This document shows, piece after piece, positions 1-8,623 of a stretch of DNA of 64,000 bases (position 1 is its first letter; every line of letters starts with the position of its first letter). The translations under genes and the position numbers were made by a program. The notes under the pieces are model-generated. The model worked only from the letters and a program-made list of their open reading frames with translations, did no database searches and was not told the origin of the DNA. The DNA is from CAYYKK01 sp964467935 (lineage in GTDB: Bacteria > Myxococcota_A > Polyangia > Polyangiales > Polyangiaceae). The stretch covers positions 4,352 to 68,351 of the forward strand of contig CAYYKK010000002.1 of NCBI GenBank assembly GCA_964467935.1. Direction: 5' to 3'.

Positions 1-347
1 TCCGGCACGTCGGCCTCGCGGAGCGCCCCGAAGAGCACGGGCTCGAACAAGAACACCGACCGCACCCGCGCGCCGAGCAGCGGCAAGAGCGCGAGCGCGA
101 CCGACGCGCCGTAAGAGTGCGCGAACACGTCGATCCGATCGGCAGAGACCGCCGAGAGCGCGTGCGCCGCGTCGTCGACCACGGTCACGCGGTCGCCGCG
201 GGCGAGCGGCGCGAGCGGCGGATAGCCGAGGTTCGGAGGCGCGACCTTCGTCGTCCCGGCGACCACCTCGTCGGGCACGTCGGCCCACATCGCGGGGCTC
301 GTCCCTGTCGAATGGAGAAACAGCGAGATGGCCGAGGGCGAGGACAT
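1..347 (-). CDS. alpha/beta hydrolase, 3'-truncated by window edge
   Basis: The first 115 residues of an alpha/beta-hydrolase-fold protein are visible; the gene runs off the left edge. The ATG lies at 345-347, and the N-terminus (MSSPSAISLFLHSTG) begins with a hydrophobic strand and the HSTG oxyanion-type loop typical of the family. The nucleophile elbow is F-A-H-S-Y-G-A, putting the probable catalytic Ser near residue 78; the usual first Gly of G-x-S-x-G is Ala here. The acid and His lie outside the window, so the substrate cannot be guessed. It lies on the same strand as, and 120 bp downstream of, the Mur-ligase-like gene and may be the last member of the cyanophycin gene group, but the gap is wide enough for its own promoter. 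Fold call is fairly safe; function is unknown. Confidence 0.75.
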   Translation of the reverse strand, partial: MSSPSAISLFLHSTGTSPAMWADVPDEVVAGTTKVAPPNLGYPPLAPLARGDRVTVVDDAAHALSAVSADRIDVFAHSYGASVALALLPLLGARVRSVFLFEPVLFGALREADVP

Positions 348-467
348 GCTGCCTTCATAGCGACTCGCGGCGCGGGTGGCCACGCGTGGCACGGCGTTTT
401 TTCGGGCGCCGCTCGCGTGGCGTGTCGTCTCTCCGGGGCGCGCTGGGGAGCGAGGTGACCGCGGTCG

Positions 468-2189
468 CTACCCCTCGAGCAGCGCCCTCACGGCCTCTCG
501 CTCGATGTGGACGAGCACGGCGACGACGTCTCCCTCCCGCGCCTCCGCGAAGGCGCGCTCGAGCGCGGCGACCTCCGTGTCGACGAGCTCGAAGGCGTCG
601 GGCGAGAGCCCGCTCGCCGCGAAGGCCCGCCGAAAGATCGCCGGCACCTCGCCCGGCGCGCGGCCGCGCAGGTAATCACCGAGCTCGCGCACGAAGACGC
701 GCGCGGGCGACGCGTCGTGGATGGCGCGCGCGATGTCCTCGATCTCGCGATCGCTCCTGTCGCCAGGGCTCCCGGTGACGACGAAGAGCCGCCCCGGACG
801 CCGCGCGAGGAGCGCGCCGACGAGCCGGAGCACGGCGCGCACCGCCTCCGGGTTGTGCCCGAAATCGAGCAGGACGCGCACGCCTGCCCTCTCGAGGAGC
901 TGACCGCGGTGCGGATTGTCCGTCACGGCGAACGACGCGAGCGCGCCGGCGATCACGTCGTCTCGAACGCCGAGCGCCCGCGCCGCGCCGACGACGCCGA
1001 GGACGTTCTCGACGTTGTAGCGCGCCGCGCCGCCGAAGGTGATGGGCAGATCCTCGAGGCGCCCGAGGCTCGACGCGCGCGCCCCCTCGAGCACGACGAG
1101 CTCGCCCGCGCGCGAGACGATCGCCTCGCCCCCCGCGGCGACGTGCGCGCCCACGATCGATCGCGCAGGCTCGCCGACCGCGTCGAGGTCGGCGAAATAG
1201 ACGAGGCGCGGCCGCCCCGTCGCGCCCTCGCGCGTCACGCGCCGCGCGAGCGCGACGAGGTGCGGATCGTTCGCGTTGACGACGACCGCGCCCGTGGGCG
1301 CGACGATCTCGGCGACGACGCCCTTCACCCGCGTCATGGCCGCGAGATCGTCGACCCCGTACGTGCCGAGGTGATCGTCCGAGACGTTCGTGAGGAGCGC
1401 GACGTCGCACGACGCCACGGCGAGCCCGCGCCGCAGGATCCCTCCGCGCGCCGTCTCGAGCACCGCGAGCTCGACCTTCGGGTGGCGCAGGACGGCGCGC
1501 GCCGCGTGCGGACCGGTCCAATCGCCGGTCTCGACGATCTCGCCGCCGACGACGATCGCGTCGGTGGACGTGTTGCCGACCACGTGGCCCGCCGCGCCGG
1601 CGACGTGCGCGAGCAGCCTCGACGACGTGGTCTTTCCGTTCGTGCCGGTGACGAGCGCGATGGGGATCGTCGACACCTTCGACCAGTCGATCGCGTGCGC
1701 CGCCGGGATCGCGCGCGGGGTGAAGGTGATCGCGCCGCGGCCGGCGCCGACGCTCACCGCCTCGTCGTCCCAGAGGAGCGGCAGCCCTCGCCGCTTCGCC
1801 TCCGCGCCGAGCGCGAGCAGCGCCGGGCTCCGCGCGCCCTCGAGCATCGCCGCGATCTCGGTGCGCTTCGGCTCGAGCGGGAGCGGCGCGCGCGACGCGA
1901 GGATCTCGATCGCCGACAGCGCCGCCCACTCGCTCATCTCGGCGTGCGGGAGCATCACGTCGATGGGCGCCTCGTAGCCGAGGAGGAAGCCCTTCTCGTG
2001 CGTCCGCGCGACGAACGCAGGCACCTCCGGCTCGCCGAGCGCGGCGCGCATGCGATCGAGCTCCGCGCGGAACACCTCGGTCGCGCGCACGACGGAGTCG
2101 CCGGGCTCGAGGCTGAGCTCGACGATCACGAGCGGCGCGAGCGAGAGGTAGCTCGGCCCGGTCAACCGGCGGGCGTCGACGAGCATCAT
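468..2189 (-). CDS. CphA-like Mur-ligase protein lacking the ATP-grasp domain
   Basis: 573 residues, starting 10 bp after the cphA stop (ATG-ATG at 2184-2189; no good Shine-Dalgarno, so probably coupled). The C-terminal two thirds is a Mur-ligase ATP-binding and C-terminal domain: P-loop VTGTNGKTT near 180-188, then D-W-T-G-P, LAVLETARGG, NVSDDHLG and a DFGHNPEAV motif. Each has a direct counterpart in the neighbouring CphA. The N-terminal ~170 residues also resemble the CphA N-domain (DARRLTGPSYLSL versus the RIYRGPSLYAH of CphA), but the entire ATP-grasp region between them is missing. It is therefore a tandem paralogue that kept only the ligase half which, in cyanophycin synthetase, adds Arg to the Asp side chain. 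It could act with CphA, work on a different amino acid, or be an ancillary ligase. Family is secure, role is inference. Confidence 0.88.
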   Translation of the reverse strand: MMLVDARRLTGPSYLSLAPLVIVELSLEPGDSVVRATEVFRAELDRMRAALGEPEVPAFVARTHEKGFLLGYEAPIDVMLPHAEMSEWAALSAIEILASRAPLPLEPKRTEIAAMLEGARSPALLALGAEAKRRGLPLLWDDEAVSVGAGRGAITFTPRAIPAAHAIDWSKVSTIPIALVTGTNGKTTSSRLLAHVAGAAGHVVGNTSTDAIVVGGEIVETGDWTGPHAARAVLRHPKVELAVLETARGGILRRGLAVASCDVALLTNVSDDHLGTYGVDDLAAMTRVKGVVAEIVAPTGAVVVNANDPHLVALARRVTREGATGRPRLVYFADLDAVGEPARSIVGAHVAAGGEAIVSRAGELVVLEGARASSLGRLEDLPITFGGAARYNVENVLGVVGAARALGVRDDVIAGALASFAVTDNPHRGQLLERAGVRVLLDFGHNPEAVRAVLRLVGALLARRPGRLFVVTGSPGDRSDREIEDIARAIHDASPARVFVRELGDYLRGRAPGEVPAIFRRAFAASGLSPDAFELVDTEVAALERAFAEAREGDVVAVLVHIEREAVRALLEG

Positions 2190-2199
2190 CGAGGGCGGC

Positions 2200-5007
2200 T
2201 CAGTCGTCCTGCTCGCGCGCGAGGCGCACGCCGCGCTCGTCTTGGATCACCTCGGCGCCGCCGAGGAAGAGATCGCTCGGGGCCCCGGCGTCGGGCGCCA
2301 TCGACACGACGCCGGGATCGCTCGGCGCCGCGGGCGGCGTCGACTTCACCTGCTCGCCCTCGGGCTTGAAGTAGATGACCTGCTTCCAGCTCCGAGACAC
2401 CTTGTCCGCGAAGACGAGGAAGAGATCGCCGCGCTTGCCGCTCTTGAGCGCCTTGTCGATCGCCGTCACCTCGTCGGGGATGACCTCGAGGAGCTCCTTC
2501 GGATAGCCCGAGGCGACGAGCTCCGCCTCCATCATGCGGGGGATTTCGTCCGATCCGCGCCCGCGCAGATCGTCGTCGCGGCGGAGGATGATGTGATCGA
2601 AGGCCTTGCCCGCGATCCGCGCCATCGCGCGGATGTCCTCGTCGCGGCGGTCTCCGGGCGCGGAGAGCACGCACAGCCGCCGCCCATTGCACTCGAGCCG
2701 GGTGACGAGGTCGGCCATGGCCTGCACGGCGGCGGGGTTGTGGCCGTAATCGAGGATCACCTTGAATGGCAATTTGTCGAAGACGTTGGTGCGACCCGGG
2801 ACCTGGAAATACGACGTATCGAAGGTGCGCAGCCCCTGCCGGATGTTCTCGACGCGGACCCCCATCGCATAGGCCATCACCGCCGCGAACATGGCATTTT
2901 GCACGTTGTGCATCGCCTTGCCCTCGAGCGTCGCGGGGATGAGGTGCGTCCAGAGCAAGGGCAGGTGACTGCCCTTGTCGTAGAGGGTGATCATGTGACC
3001 GTTGATGCCCTCCTCGAGCACCGCCGCGAGGCCGCCCGCGCGGAGGTGCTGGCGGACGAGCTCGTGCCGCGGATTCATGGTCACGTAGGCGATGCGCGCC
3101 GCCTTGGTGTGATCCGCCATGCGCAGACACTGCATGTCGTCGGCGTTGAGGACGGCGCAGTCGCGCGCGACCTCGACCACGATGCGCTTGACCTCGGCGA
3201 GCTGCTCGAGCGTGTCGATCCCGGCGAGCCCGAGGTGATCGGCGCTGACGTTGAGCACCGCGCCCACGTTGCAGGAGCGGTAGCCCATGCCGGCGCGCAG
3301 GAGCCCGCCGCGCGCCGTCTCCAGGACGGCGAGGTCGACGTCCGGATCGCGCAGGACCATCTGCGCCGACTGGGGCCCGGTCATGTCGCCGGCGACGGTG
3401 CGCTCGCCGTCGATGTAGACGCCGTCGGTCGTCGCGAGGCCGACGCAGAACCCGTTCATCTTCTGGATGTGAGCGAGCATGCGGCTCGTCGTGGTCTTGC
3501 CGTTCGTTCCGGTGACCGCGGCGATGGGGATGCGCGTGGGCGTGCCGGCGGGGAAGAGCATGTCCATCACGGGCCCCGCGACGTCGCGCGGCTTGCCCTC
3601 GGTGGGGGCGACGTGCATGCGGAAGCCGGGCGCCGCGTTCACCTCGCAGATCCCGCCGCCGGCCTCGCGGTAGCTCTGCGAGATGTCGGGCGTGATGAAG
3701 TCGACGCCGCACACGTCGAGGCCGATCGCCTTCGCGGCGCGGACCGCCATGTCGCGGTTGTCGGGGTGGACGACGTCGGTGAGATCGATCGCCGTGCCGC
3801 CGGTGGACAGGTTGCCGGTGCCACGGAGGAACAGCGTCTCGCCGGCCGGCAGCACCGTGTCTTTCGTCACGTTGCGCTTCGCCATGAGCCGATCGGCTTG
3901 CGCGTCGAGCTCGATGCGCGTGAGCACCTTCTCGTGGCCGATGCCGCGGCGCGGATCGGAGTTCACGATCTCGACCAGCTCGGCGACGGTGTGCGCGCCG
4001 TCGCCGACGACGTGCCCGGGGACGCGCTTCGCGACCGCGACGAGCTCGCCGCCGACGACGAGCATGCGGTGGTCGAAGCCCGCGAGGTAGTTCTCGACGA
4101 CGACGCTGCGCGCGTGCTCCCTCGCCTTGTCGAACGCGACGCGCACCTCGTCCGCCGTCTTCAGATCGAGCGACACGCCGCGGCCGTGGTTCGCGACGAG
4201 GGGCCTTAGCACGACCGGGCAGCCGAGCCGCTCCGCCGCCGAGACGGCGCCGTCGACCGAGCGCACGACGCGCTGGCGCGGCACGGGGAGGCCGAGATCG
4301 CCGAGGATGCGGTTCGTCTCCTCTTTGTCGGAGGCGATCTCGACGGCGATGTGACGCGTCTCGCTCGTGACCGTGGCTTGGATGCGCTTCTGGTATTTGC
4401 CGTGTCCGAACTGCACGAGGCTGTAGTCGTTGAGGCGCATCCACGGGATGTCCCTCGCCTCGGCGGCGCGGACGAGCGAGCCGGTCGACGGACCGAGCTG
4501 GCGGCGCTGCGCGTAGTCGATGAGCTCGACGAGCTCCTTCTGGAAGTCGAACACGGCGTCCGCCGCGTCCACCTCGGTCGGCCGCAAATCGACGGGCAAC
4601 AGGCTCCGAATGAGCTTCAGCGCGAGATCGCCCGCCGCGTCCCCGACGCGCTCCTCCTCGTACTCGTAGACGACGTGGTAGCGGCCCGGGGCGCCCTCGC
4701 CGCGCGTCTTGCCGAAGACGACCTTCGCGCCCGTGAGCTGCTGCAGCTCGATCGCGACGTGCTCGAGCACGTGGCCGAGCCACGTCCCGCCGTCCTCGGT
4801 GAGCCGACGGACGAACCCACCCGCGGTCCCGAACGAGCACGTGTGCGCCTCGAGGCTCGGCAGCGCGGCGAGGAGCCCCTCGTTGAACCCCGGGATCTTG
4901 GCGCTCGGCCATGCCTCGAGCGGCCCGAGATCGATCGTGAGGCGCATCACCGGGAAGTGCGCGTAGAGGCTGGGCCCGCGGTAGATCCGTCGCTCGAGGA
5001 CTTGCAT
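2200..5007 (-). CDS. cphA: cyanophycin synthetase
   Basis: 935 residues, close to the ~870-900 of known CphA1 enzymes, which build multi-L-arginyl-poly-L-aspartate in the cytoplasm from Asp, Arg and ATP. Domains in order: N-domain (1-225, starting MQVLERRIYRGPSLYAH); ATP-grasp (about 226-485, with NHGRGV at 273-278 and the metal-binding E-V-N at 455-457); Mur-ligase domain (495-885, P-loop TGTNGKTT at 499-506, ETARGG, NVSADHLG, DYGHNP). I chose the ATG at 5005-5007 over one 13 codons upstream because the family starts at this point. In the ATP-grasp strand where CphA usually has V-K-P-L, this protein has L-R-P-L (residues 267-270). The last 45 residues, after the Mur domain, are a low-complexity tail. 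The gene sits 146 bp downstream of the M61 peptidase gene and 10 bp ahead of its ATP-grasp-less paralogue. Confidence 0.95.
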   Translation of the reverse strand: MQVLERRIYRGPSLYAHFPVMRLTIDLGPLEAWPSAKIPGFNEGLLAALPSLEAHTCSFGTAGGFVRRLTEDGGTWLGHVLEHVAIELQQLTGAKVVFGKTRGEGAPGRYHVVYEYEEERVGDAAGDLALKLIRSLLPVDLRPTEVDAADAVFDFQKELVELIDYAQRRQLGPSTGSLVRAAEARDIPWMRLNDYSLVQFGHGKYQKRIQATVTSETRHIAVEIASDKEETNRILGDLGLPVPRQRVVRSVDGAVSAAERLGCPVVLRPLVANHGRGVSLDLKTADEVRVAFDKAREHARSVVVENYLAGFDHRMLVVGGELVAVAKRVPGHVVGDGAHTVAELVEIVNSDPRRGIGHEKVLTRIELDAQADRLMAKRNVTKDTVLPAGETLFLRGTGNLSTGGTAIDLTDVVHPDNRDMAVRAAKAIGLDVCGVDFITPDISQSYREAGGGICEVNAAPGFRMHVAPTEGKPRDVAGPVMDMLFPAGTPTRIPIAAVTGTNGKTTTSRMLAHIQKMNGFCVGLATTDGVYIDGERTVAGDMTGPQSAQMVLRDPDVDLAVLETARGGLLRAGMGYRSCNVGAVLNVSADHLGLAGIDTLEQLAEVKRIVVEVARDCAVLNADDMQCLRMADHTKAARIAYVTMNPRHELVRQHLRAGGLAAVLEEGINGHMITLYDKGSHLPLLWTHLIPATLEGKAMHNVQNAMFAAVMAYAMGVRVENIRQGLRTFDTSYFQVPGRTNVFDKLPFKVILDYGHNPAAVQAMADLVTRLECNGRRLCVLSAPGDRRDEDIRAMARIAGKAFDHIILRRDDDLRGRGSDEIPRMMEAELVASGYPKELLEVIPDEVTAIDKALKSGKRGDLFLVFADKVSRSWKQVIYFKPEGEQVKSTPPAAPSDPGVVSMAPDAGAPSDLFLGGAEVIQDERGVRLAREQDD

Positions 5008-5153
5008 CGAAACGCCTTTATAGCGGCGCGGCGAGCACCACGACAACGGCGACGGACGCCGGACGAGCCCGGGCCGCGCGCCGAGGCGCGACGAAACAGA
5101 GACGAAACGAGGGGCGCGCTAGAGGGTGCCTCGACGAACCCGGCCCCGTCGGC

Positions 5154-6956
5154 TCAGAGGCCGCGCAGGAAGGCCTCGCACCCGGCCGGATCGCGGGCGT
5201 AGCGGCGCTCGTCGAGGTGGTATTGCGGCACGCGGATCCGCTTGCCCTGCGGCAGGTAGGTGATGACGCGCTTCTCTCGCTTCGGGCCCTCGACGATCGT
5301 GAGCTCGACGGGCTTCGTCGGATCGCTGCTCCATTTCGAGCGCACGACGCGCATCCCGTCACGGACACCGGCGCGATGGGCGGGACCGCCCGGCACGACG
5401 CCGACGAGCTCGCCGTTCGTCATCGCCTCGTCGAAGCCGAGATCGAACGCCCCGATCGACGCCTCGGAGAGCGACACGCACGGGCCGAGCGCGCCCTTCG
5501 AGACGTGGAGCGTCTCGCCCGCGTCGTTGTACCGCGCGAGATCCTCCGCGACGCCGCCGGGCAGGTAGCGGCGCGCGAGCGTGTCGATCTCCTCGTCCGA
5601 GACGACCGTGTCGTGCTCCTTCGCCTCGAGGAAGAGATCGCGCATCACGTCGTCGATCGAGTGCCCGCCCGGCGCCGAGCGGATCTTCAGGTTCCATTCG
5701 TGCGCGAAGATCGCGCCGCGCTGGTAGGGCAAGCGCTCGACCGCGCGATCGCTCCAGAACGACGTGCGCACGGCGGCGTTCTTCGCGTTCCGCGCCGGCG
5801 AGAGGAAGTAGCCGCGCAAGGTGTCGTCGTAGGCCGCGACGTATTGGGGCAGCGTCTCGATGCCCGAGCGGAGCAGGAGGAGGTTCGCGTAGTAATCGGT
5901 GAACCCCTCGGAGAACCAATAGACGAGCTCTTCGGGCTCTTTCCGCCCGATGCGCCGACCGTTCCACGTATGGAAGAGCTCGTGCGCGAGGAGGTGCTCG
6001 AGCCGGCGCTCGACTGGGAGATTCGACGCGATGAACGTCGCGAACGAGTCGGTGAGGCCGGTCCCACCGTAGCTGCAGCAGCCCGTCCCGCTCGGGATGA
6101 GCGTCACGAGGAAGCGATCGAAGTCGTCGTCGTGGAAGAAGGAGCGCTCCACGTCGACGATGCGGCCGACGAGCGACAAGTAGTCTTCGTCCGAGAAGCC
6201 CCAGCGCCCCCGCATCGCCACGAACACGGGTTTGCCGCGGACGTCGACGCGCCCCACGCGGAAGTCGCCGCCGACGTAGACCGCGTGGCGCAGCTCGGAG
6301 AGCGACCGATCGAAGCGCTGCTCGCGCTCGTCGACGCCAAAGCTGTTCGCGAGGTGCGCGTCGGGCGGCAGGCCGTGCCAGCGGAGACGGAGACGACGGG
6401 CGGGCGCGTCCTCCCAGCGCGGCGTCGCGAAGAGCGCGTGGCCGATGAAATGGAACCAATTCGCCGTGACGAGCGGCCGATACGTGTTCCCGTCGGGGAC
6501 CTCGGTGGGCTCGGGCTTCGGCGCGAACGCGTAGCGGAGCGTCACGACGTCCCCAGGCCGATGCACGACGACGCGTCGATCGGGCGCGTCGCCCGCCTCG
6601 AGCGTCGCGGAGGGGCTCACCACCGCGAGCCCCACGAGCTCGCGGTAGAGCTCCTTCTGCCCGCCCCACGAAGACGGAAGCGCGATCTCGGTGCGCCCGT
6701 CGTCCTCACCTCGAAACGTCATCTCGACGGTGATGGAGCCGTCGGCCCCACGCGTGAGATCGTAGGCGAGCTCCGCGTCGCCGAGCGGATCGGGTCGCGC
6801 CGGAGCGATGGGCGCCGAGGCGGAGACCGGCGGCGCGACCGGGGCCGGCGCGTGATGCACTTCGGCGTGCGGCGCGCACGACGACGCAACGACGAGGGCG
6901 GCCGAGAGGAGGAGGGTCGGGAGGGCGCGACGCGCGCGCGACATCGTCGAGGACAT
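5154..6956 (-). CDS. M61-like (glycyl aminopeptidase family) metallopeptidase lipoprotein with PDZ domain
   Basis: 600 residues. The N-terminus is a lipoprotein signal (hydrophobic core LLLSAALVVASSC), so the protein is exported and probably lipid-anchored. A beta-rich domain is followed by the zinc site H-E-L-F-H-T-W-N at 325-332, with the third ligand Glu in WFSEGFTDYYA (about 350); this is the M61 arrangement. A C-terminal PDZ-like domain (about 505-570, G-E-L-V-G-V-V-P-G-G-P-A) matches the usual M61-PDZ architecture. M61 enzymes release N-terminal amino acids, so a role in peptide scavenging fits the cyanophycin-degradation genes next door, but that link is inference: cyanophycin is cytoplasmic and this protein is exported. 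Start may be the first ATG (6954-6956) or the one four codons on. Confidence 0.88.
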   Translation of the reverse strand: MSSTMSRARRALPTLLLSAALVVASSCAPHAEVHHAPAPVAPPVSASAPIAPARPDPLGDAELAYDLTRGADGSITVEMTFRGEDDGRTEIALPSSWGGQKELYRELVGLAVVSPSATLEAGDAPDRRVVVHRPGDVVTLRYAFAPKPEPTEVPDGNTYRPLVTANWFHFIGHALFATPRWEDAPARRLRLRWHGLPPDAHLANSFGVDEREQRFDRSLSELRHAVYVGGDFRVGRVDVRGKPVFVAMRGRWGFSDEDYLSLVGRIVDVERSFFHDDDFDRFLVTLIPSGTGCCSYGGTGLTDSFATFIASNLPVERRLEHLLAHELFHTWNGRRIGRKEPEELVYWFSEGFTDYYANLLLLRSGIETLPQYVAAYDDTLRGYFLSPARNAKNAAVRTSFWSDRAVERLPYQRGAIFAHEWNLKIRSAPGGHSIDDVMRDLFLEAKEHDTVVSDEEIDTLARRYLPGGVAEDLARYNDAGETLHVSKGALGPCVSLSEASIGAFDLGFDEAMTNGELVGVVPGGPAHRAGVRDGMRVVRSKWSSDPTKPVELTIVEGPKREKRVITYLPQGKRIRVPQYHLDERRYARDPAGCEAFLRGL

Positions 6957-7066
6957 GGCGAGAGCCTACGCACGCTCGCTCACCGCCCGGTGTGCGCTCG
7001 GTCACCGTTCGGTCACCGAGCGCAGCCGAGAGGTTCGTGGGAGCGGACTGGGGGATCGCGAGGAGC

Positions 7067-7732
7067 TCAGTGCCCGTCGCAGTCGACCTTGCCGCGCGCG
7101 ATCACCGTGTGCGTGAGCCCCGCGTTCTCGATGCACACCTCGGTGACGATCTTGTCGGCGCGCACGCCCGCGTCGACGAGGAGCTTCTTGTGAATGGCGA
7201 GCCACCCCTCGGCGTGCTCCTTCCTCTTCGCGTGCGCCGCGAGCGTCACGAGCGGCTCGGTCTTCAGGCTCTCGGCGAGCGTGCGGAGACCGTCACGCTC
7301 GCGCGCGTCGAGCGCGCGGGGCGCGTCGCCGAACACCAAGTCCAGGTTCTCGAAGAGCGGCGCGTCCGCGGACCTCTCGACGGGCGCCGCATCGGCGGAA
7401 GGGCGCGGCGACGGCGGCGCGCTCGACGCGGGACTCTCCGTCGGCCCCGGTGGAGCCGGTGGGGCCGGCGGCGTCGCCGACGCGGAGGTCGCGGGGCTCG
7501 CGTCACGCGCACGGCGCTTCTTGCGCGCGGCGCTCCGCGCCCGGAGCTCCTCGGGGGTGGACGGCTTGGTCTCGTCGGCGTCGCGCGCGCGCTCTTCTTG
7601 CTCCCAGGGCGCGCTCCCGATCGGCTCCGGATCCTCGTGCGGCACGCCGAGGCTCGTGTTGCCGAAGCCACCGCAGCCCACGCCGACGGCGACGACGCCC
7701 ACGAACGAGAGAATGCCGATCCCGAGTCTCAT
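7067..7732 (-). CDS. small lipoprotein, function unknown
   Basis: 221 residues with a lipoprotein signal (MRLGIGILSFVGVVAVGVGCGG; Cys at about 20). A charged stretch and a long Ala/Pro/Ser linker (about 75-125) lead to a compact C-terminal domain of about 95 residues. That domain contains L-D-A-R-E-R-D-G-L and a G-V-R-A-D-K-I segment reminiscent of OmpA-like peptidoglycan-binding domains, but the diagnostic residues are too weak to call it. It sits 60 bp downstream of the cyanophycinase gene on the same strand, so it is probably transcribed with iadA-cphB. A cell-envelope role is inferred from the signal peptide only. Confidence 0.7.
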   Translation of the reverse strand: MRLGIGILSFVGVVAVGVGCGGFGNTSLGVPHEDPEPIGSAPWEQEERARDADETKPSTPEELRARSAARKKRRARDASPATSASATPPAPPAPPGPTESPASSAPPSPRPSADAAPVERSADAPLFENLDLVFGDAPRALDARERDGLRTLAESLKTEPLVTLAAHAKRKEHAEGWLAIHKKLLVDAGVRADKIVTEVCIENAGLTHTVIARGKVDCDGH

Positions 7733-7792
7733 CGGGCGAGCACCATAGCAGGTCGACGCGCGGGACGCCGAGCCCCCGCGATCGCGCCGCCG

Positions 7793-8623
7793 TCAATGCG
7801 GCGGGCCCGCCTTGGCTTTGCGGGTCTCGAGATCGAACGAGCCACCCTCGATGAGGACGTGGAGGCGGACGTTCGTCATGCAGACGGGGTGCCCCTCCTT
7901 CGTCTCGGCGATGGACGAGTGCGTGAGCTCGGAGGCGTCGACGATCGTGATGGCCCCGGTGCCGACGACCGTGAGCTTGCGGTCGTGATCGATGAACGCC
8001 GCCGTGTCCTCGTCGAGCCCTACGCCGACCGCGAATGGGTTGTAGGCGAGCGCGGTGAGCAGGCGACCCAAGCGATCGCGCTGCCGGAAGTGCTGATCGA
8101 TGAGGATGCGATTGGTGAGCCCGAAGCCGGGCACGAGCGCCACCTTGCCGGCGTGCGGCGTGTGCCCCTCGGCGCCGTGCGCGATCATGTGCTCGCTCAG
8201 GATCGCCGCGCCCGCGCTCGTGCCGCCCACGGTGACGCCGCGCGCGTTGGCGCGACGGATCGCCTTGGCCACCGGCGTCCCGCCCAAGATCGTGGTCAAG
8301 CGGAGCTGGTTGCCGCCGGTGATGAAGATCGCGTCGGCGCGGTCGATGTAGTCGATCCACTCGGTCTTGGTGGCGTCGTCGCGCGTCGCGAAGGGCAGCG
8401 CCTTCGCCTCGTCGGCGCCGAGCTTCTTGAAGAGCTTCTCGTACTTTCGGCCCGTCTCCTCGAGGCTCGACGCGGTGGGGATGACGACGACGCGAGGCCG
8501 CTCCTGGCCGCCCACCTCGAGGAAGCGGCGCAGCACGTTCGCGGCGCCCTCTTTGTCCTCGGCCCCGCCGATCGGGATGATGTAACCGCGCCTTCGATCG
8601 ACTTCGACTTTCGCTGGGCTCAT
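7793..8623 (-). CDS. cphB: cyanophycinase (peptidase S51 family)
   Basis: 276 residues, the normal length for CphB, the cytoplasmic exopeptidase that cuts cyanophycin into beta-Asp-Arg dipeptides. Family features visible: an N-terminal GYIIPIGGAEDK strand-loop, FITGGNQLRL near 100-108, the nucleophile elbow GGTSAGA (Ser about 136), a D-Q-H-F-x-x-R-x-R-x-x-R-L segment (His about 178) and GLDEDTA (Glu about 205). Together these give the Ser-His-Glu triad expected of S51 cyanophycinases. The ATG overlaps the iadA stop (ATGA at 8620-8623), so the two degradation enzymes are translationally coupled and should be made in fixed ratio. No signal peptide. Confidence 0.95.
   Translation of the reverse strand: MSPAKVEVDRRRGYIIPIGGAEDKEGAANVLRRFLEVGGQERPRVVVIPTASSLEETGRKYEKLFKKLGADEAKALPFATRDDATKTEWIDYIDRADAIFITGGNQLRLTTILGGTPVAKAIRRANARGVTVGGTSAGAAILSEHMIAHGAEGHTPHAGKVALVPGFGLTNRILIDQHFRQRDRLGRLLTALAYNPFAVGVGLDEDTAAFIDHDRKLTVVGTGAITIVDASELTHSSIAETKEGHPVCMTNVRLHVLIEGGSFDLETRKAKAGPPH

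Noticed and set aside
379..390. 12-bp palindrome GCCACGCGTGGC followed on the plus strand by TTTTTT at 397
   Set aside because: It looks like a terminator only for plus-strand transcription, but both neighbouring genes are on the minus strand; too short to call an operator.
507..2369. Long plus-strand open frame opposite the Mur-ligase gene
   Set aside because: Composition (Arg, Asp, Glu, His) is that of a reverse shadow; the opposite strand has clear Mur motifs.
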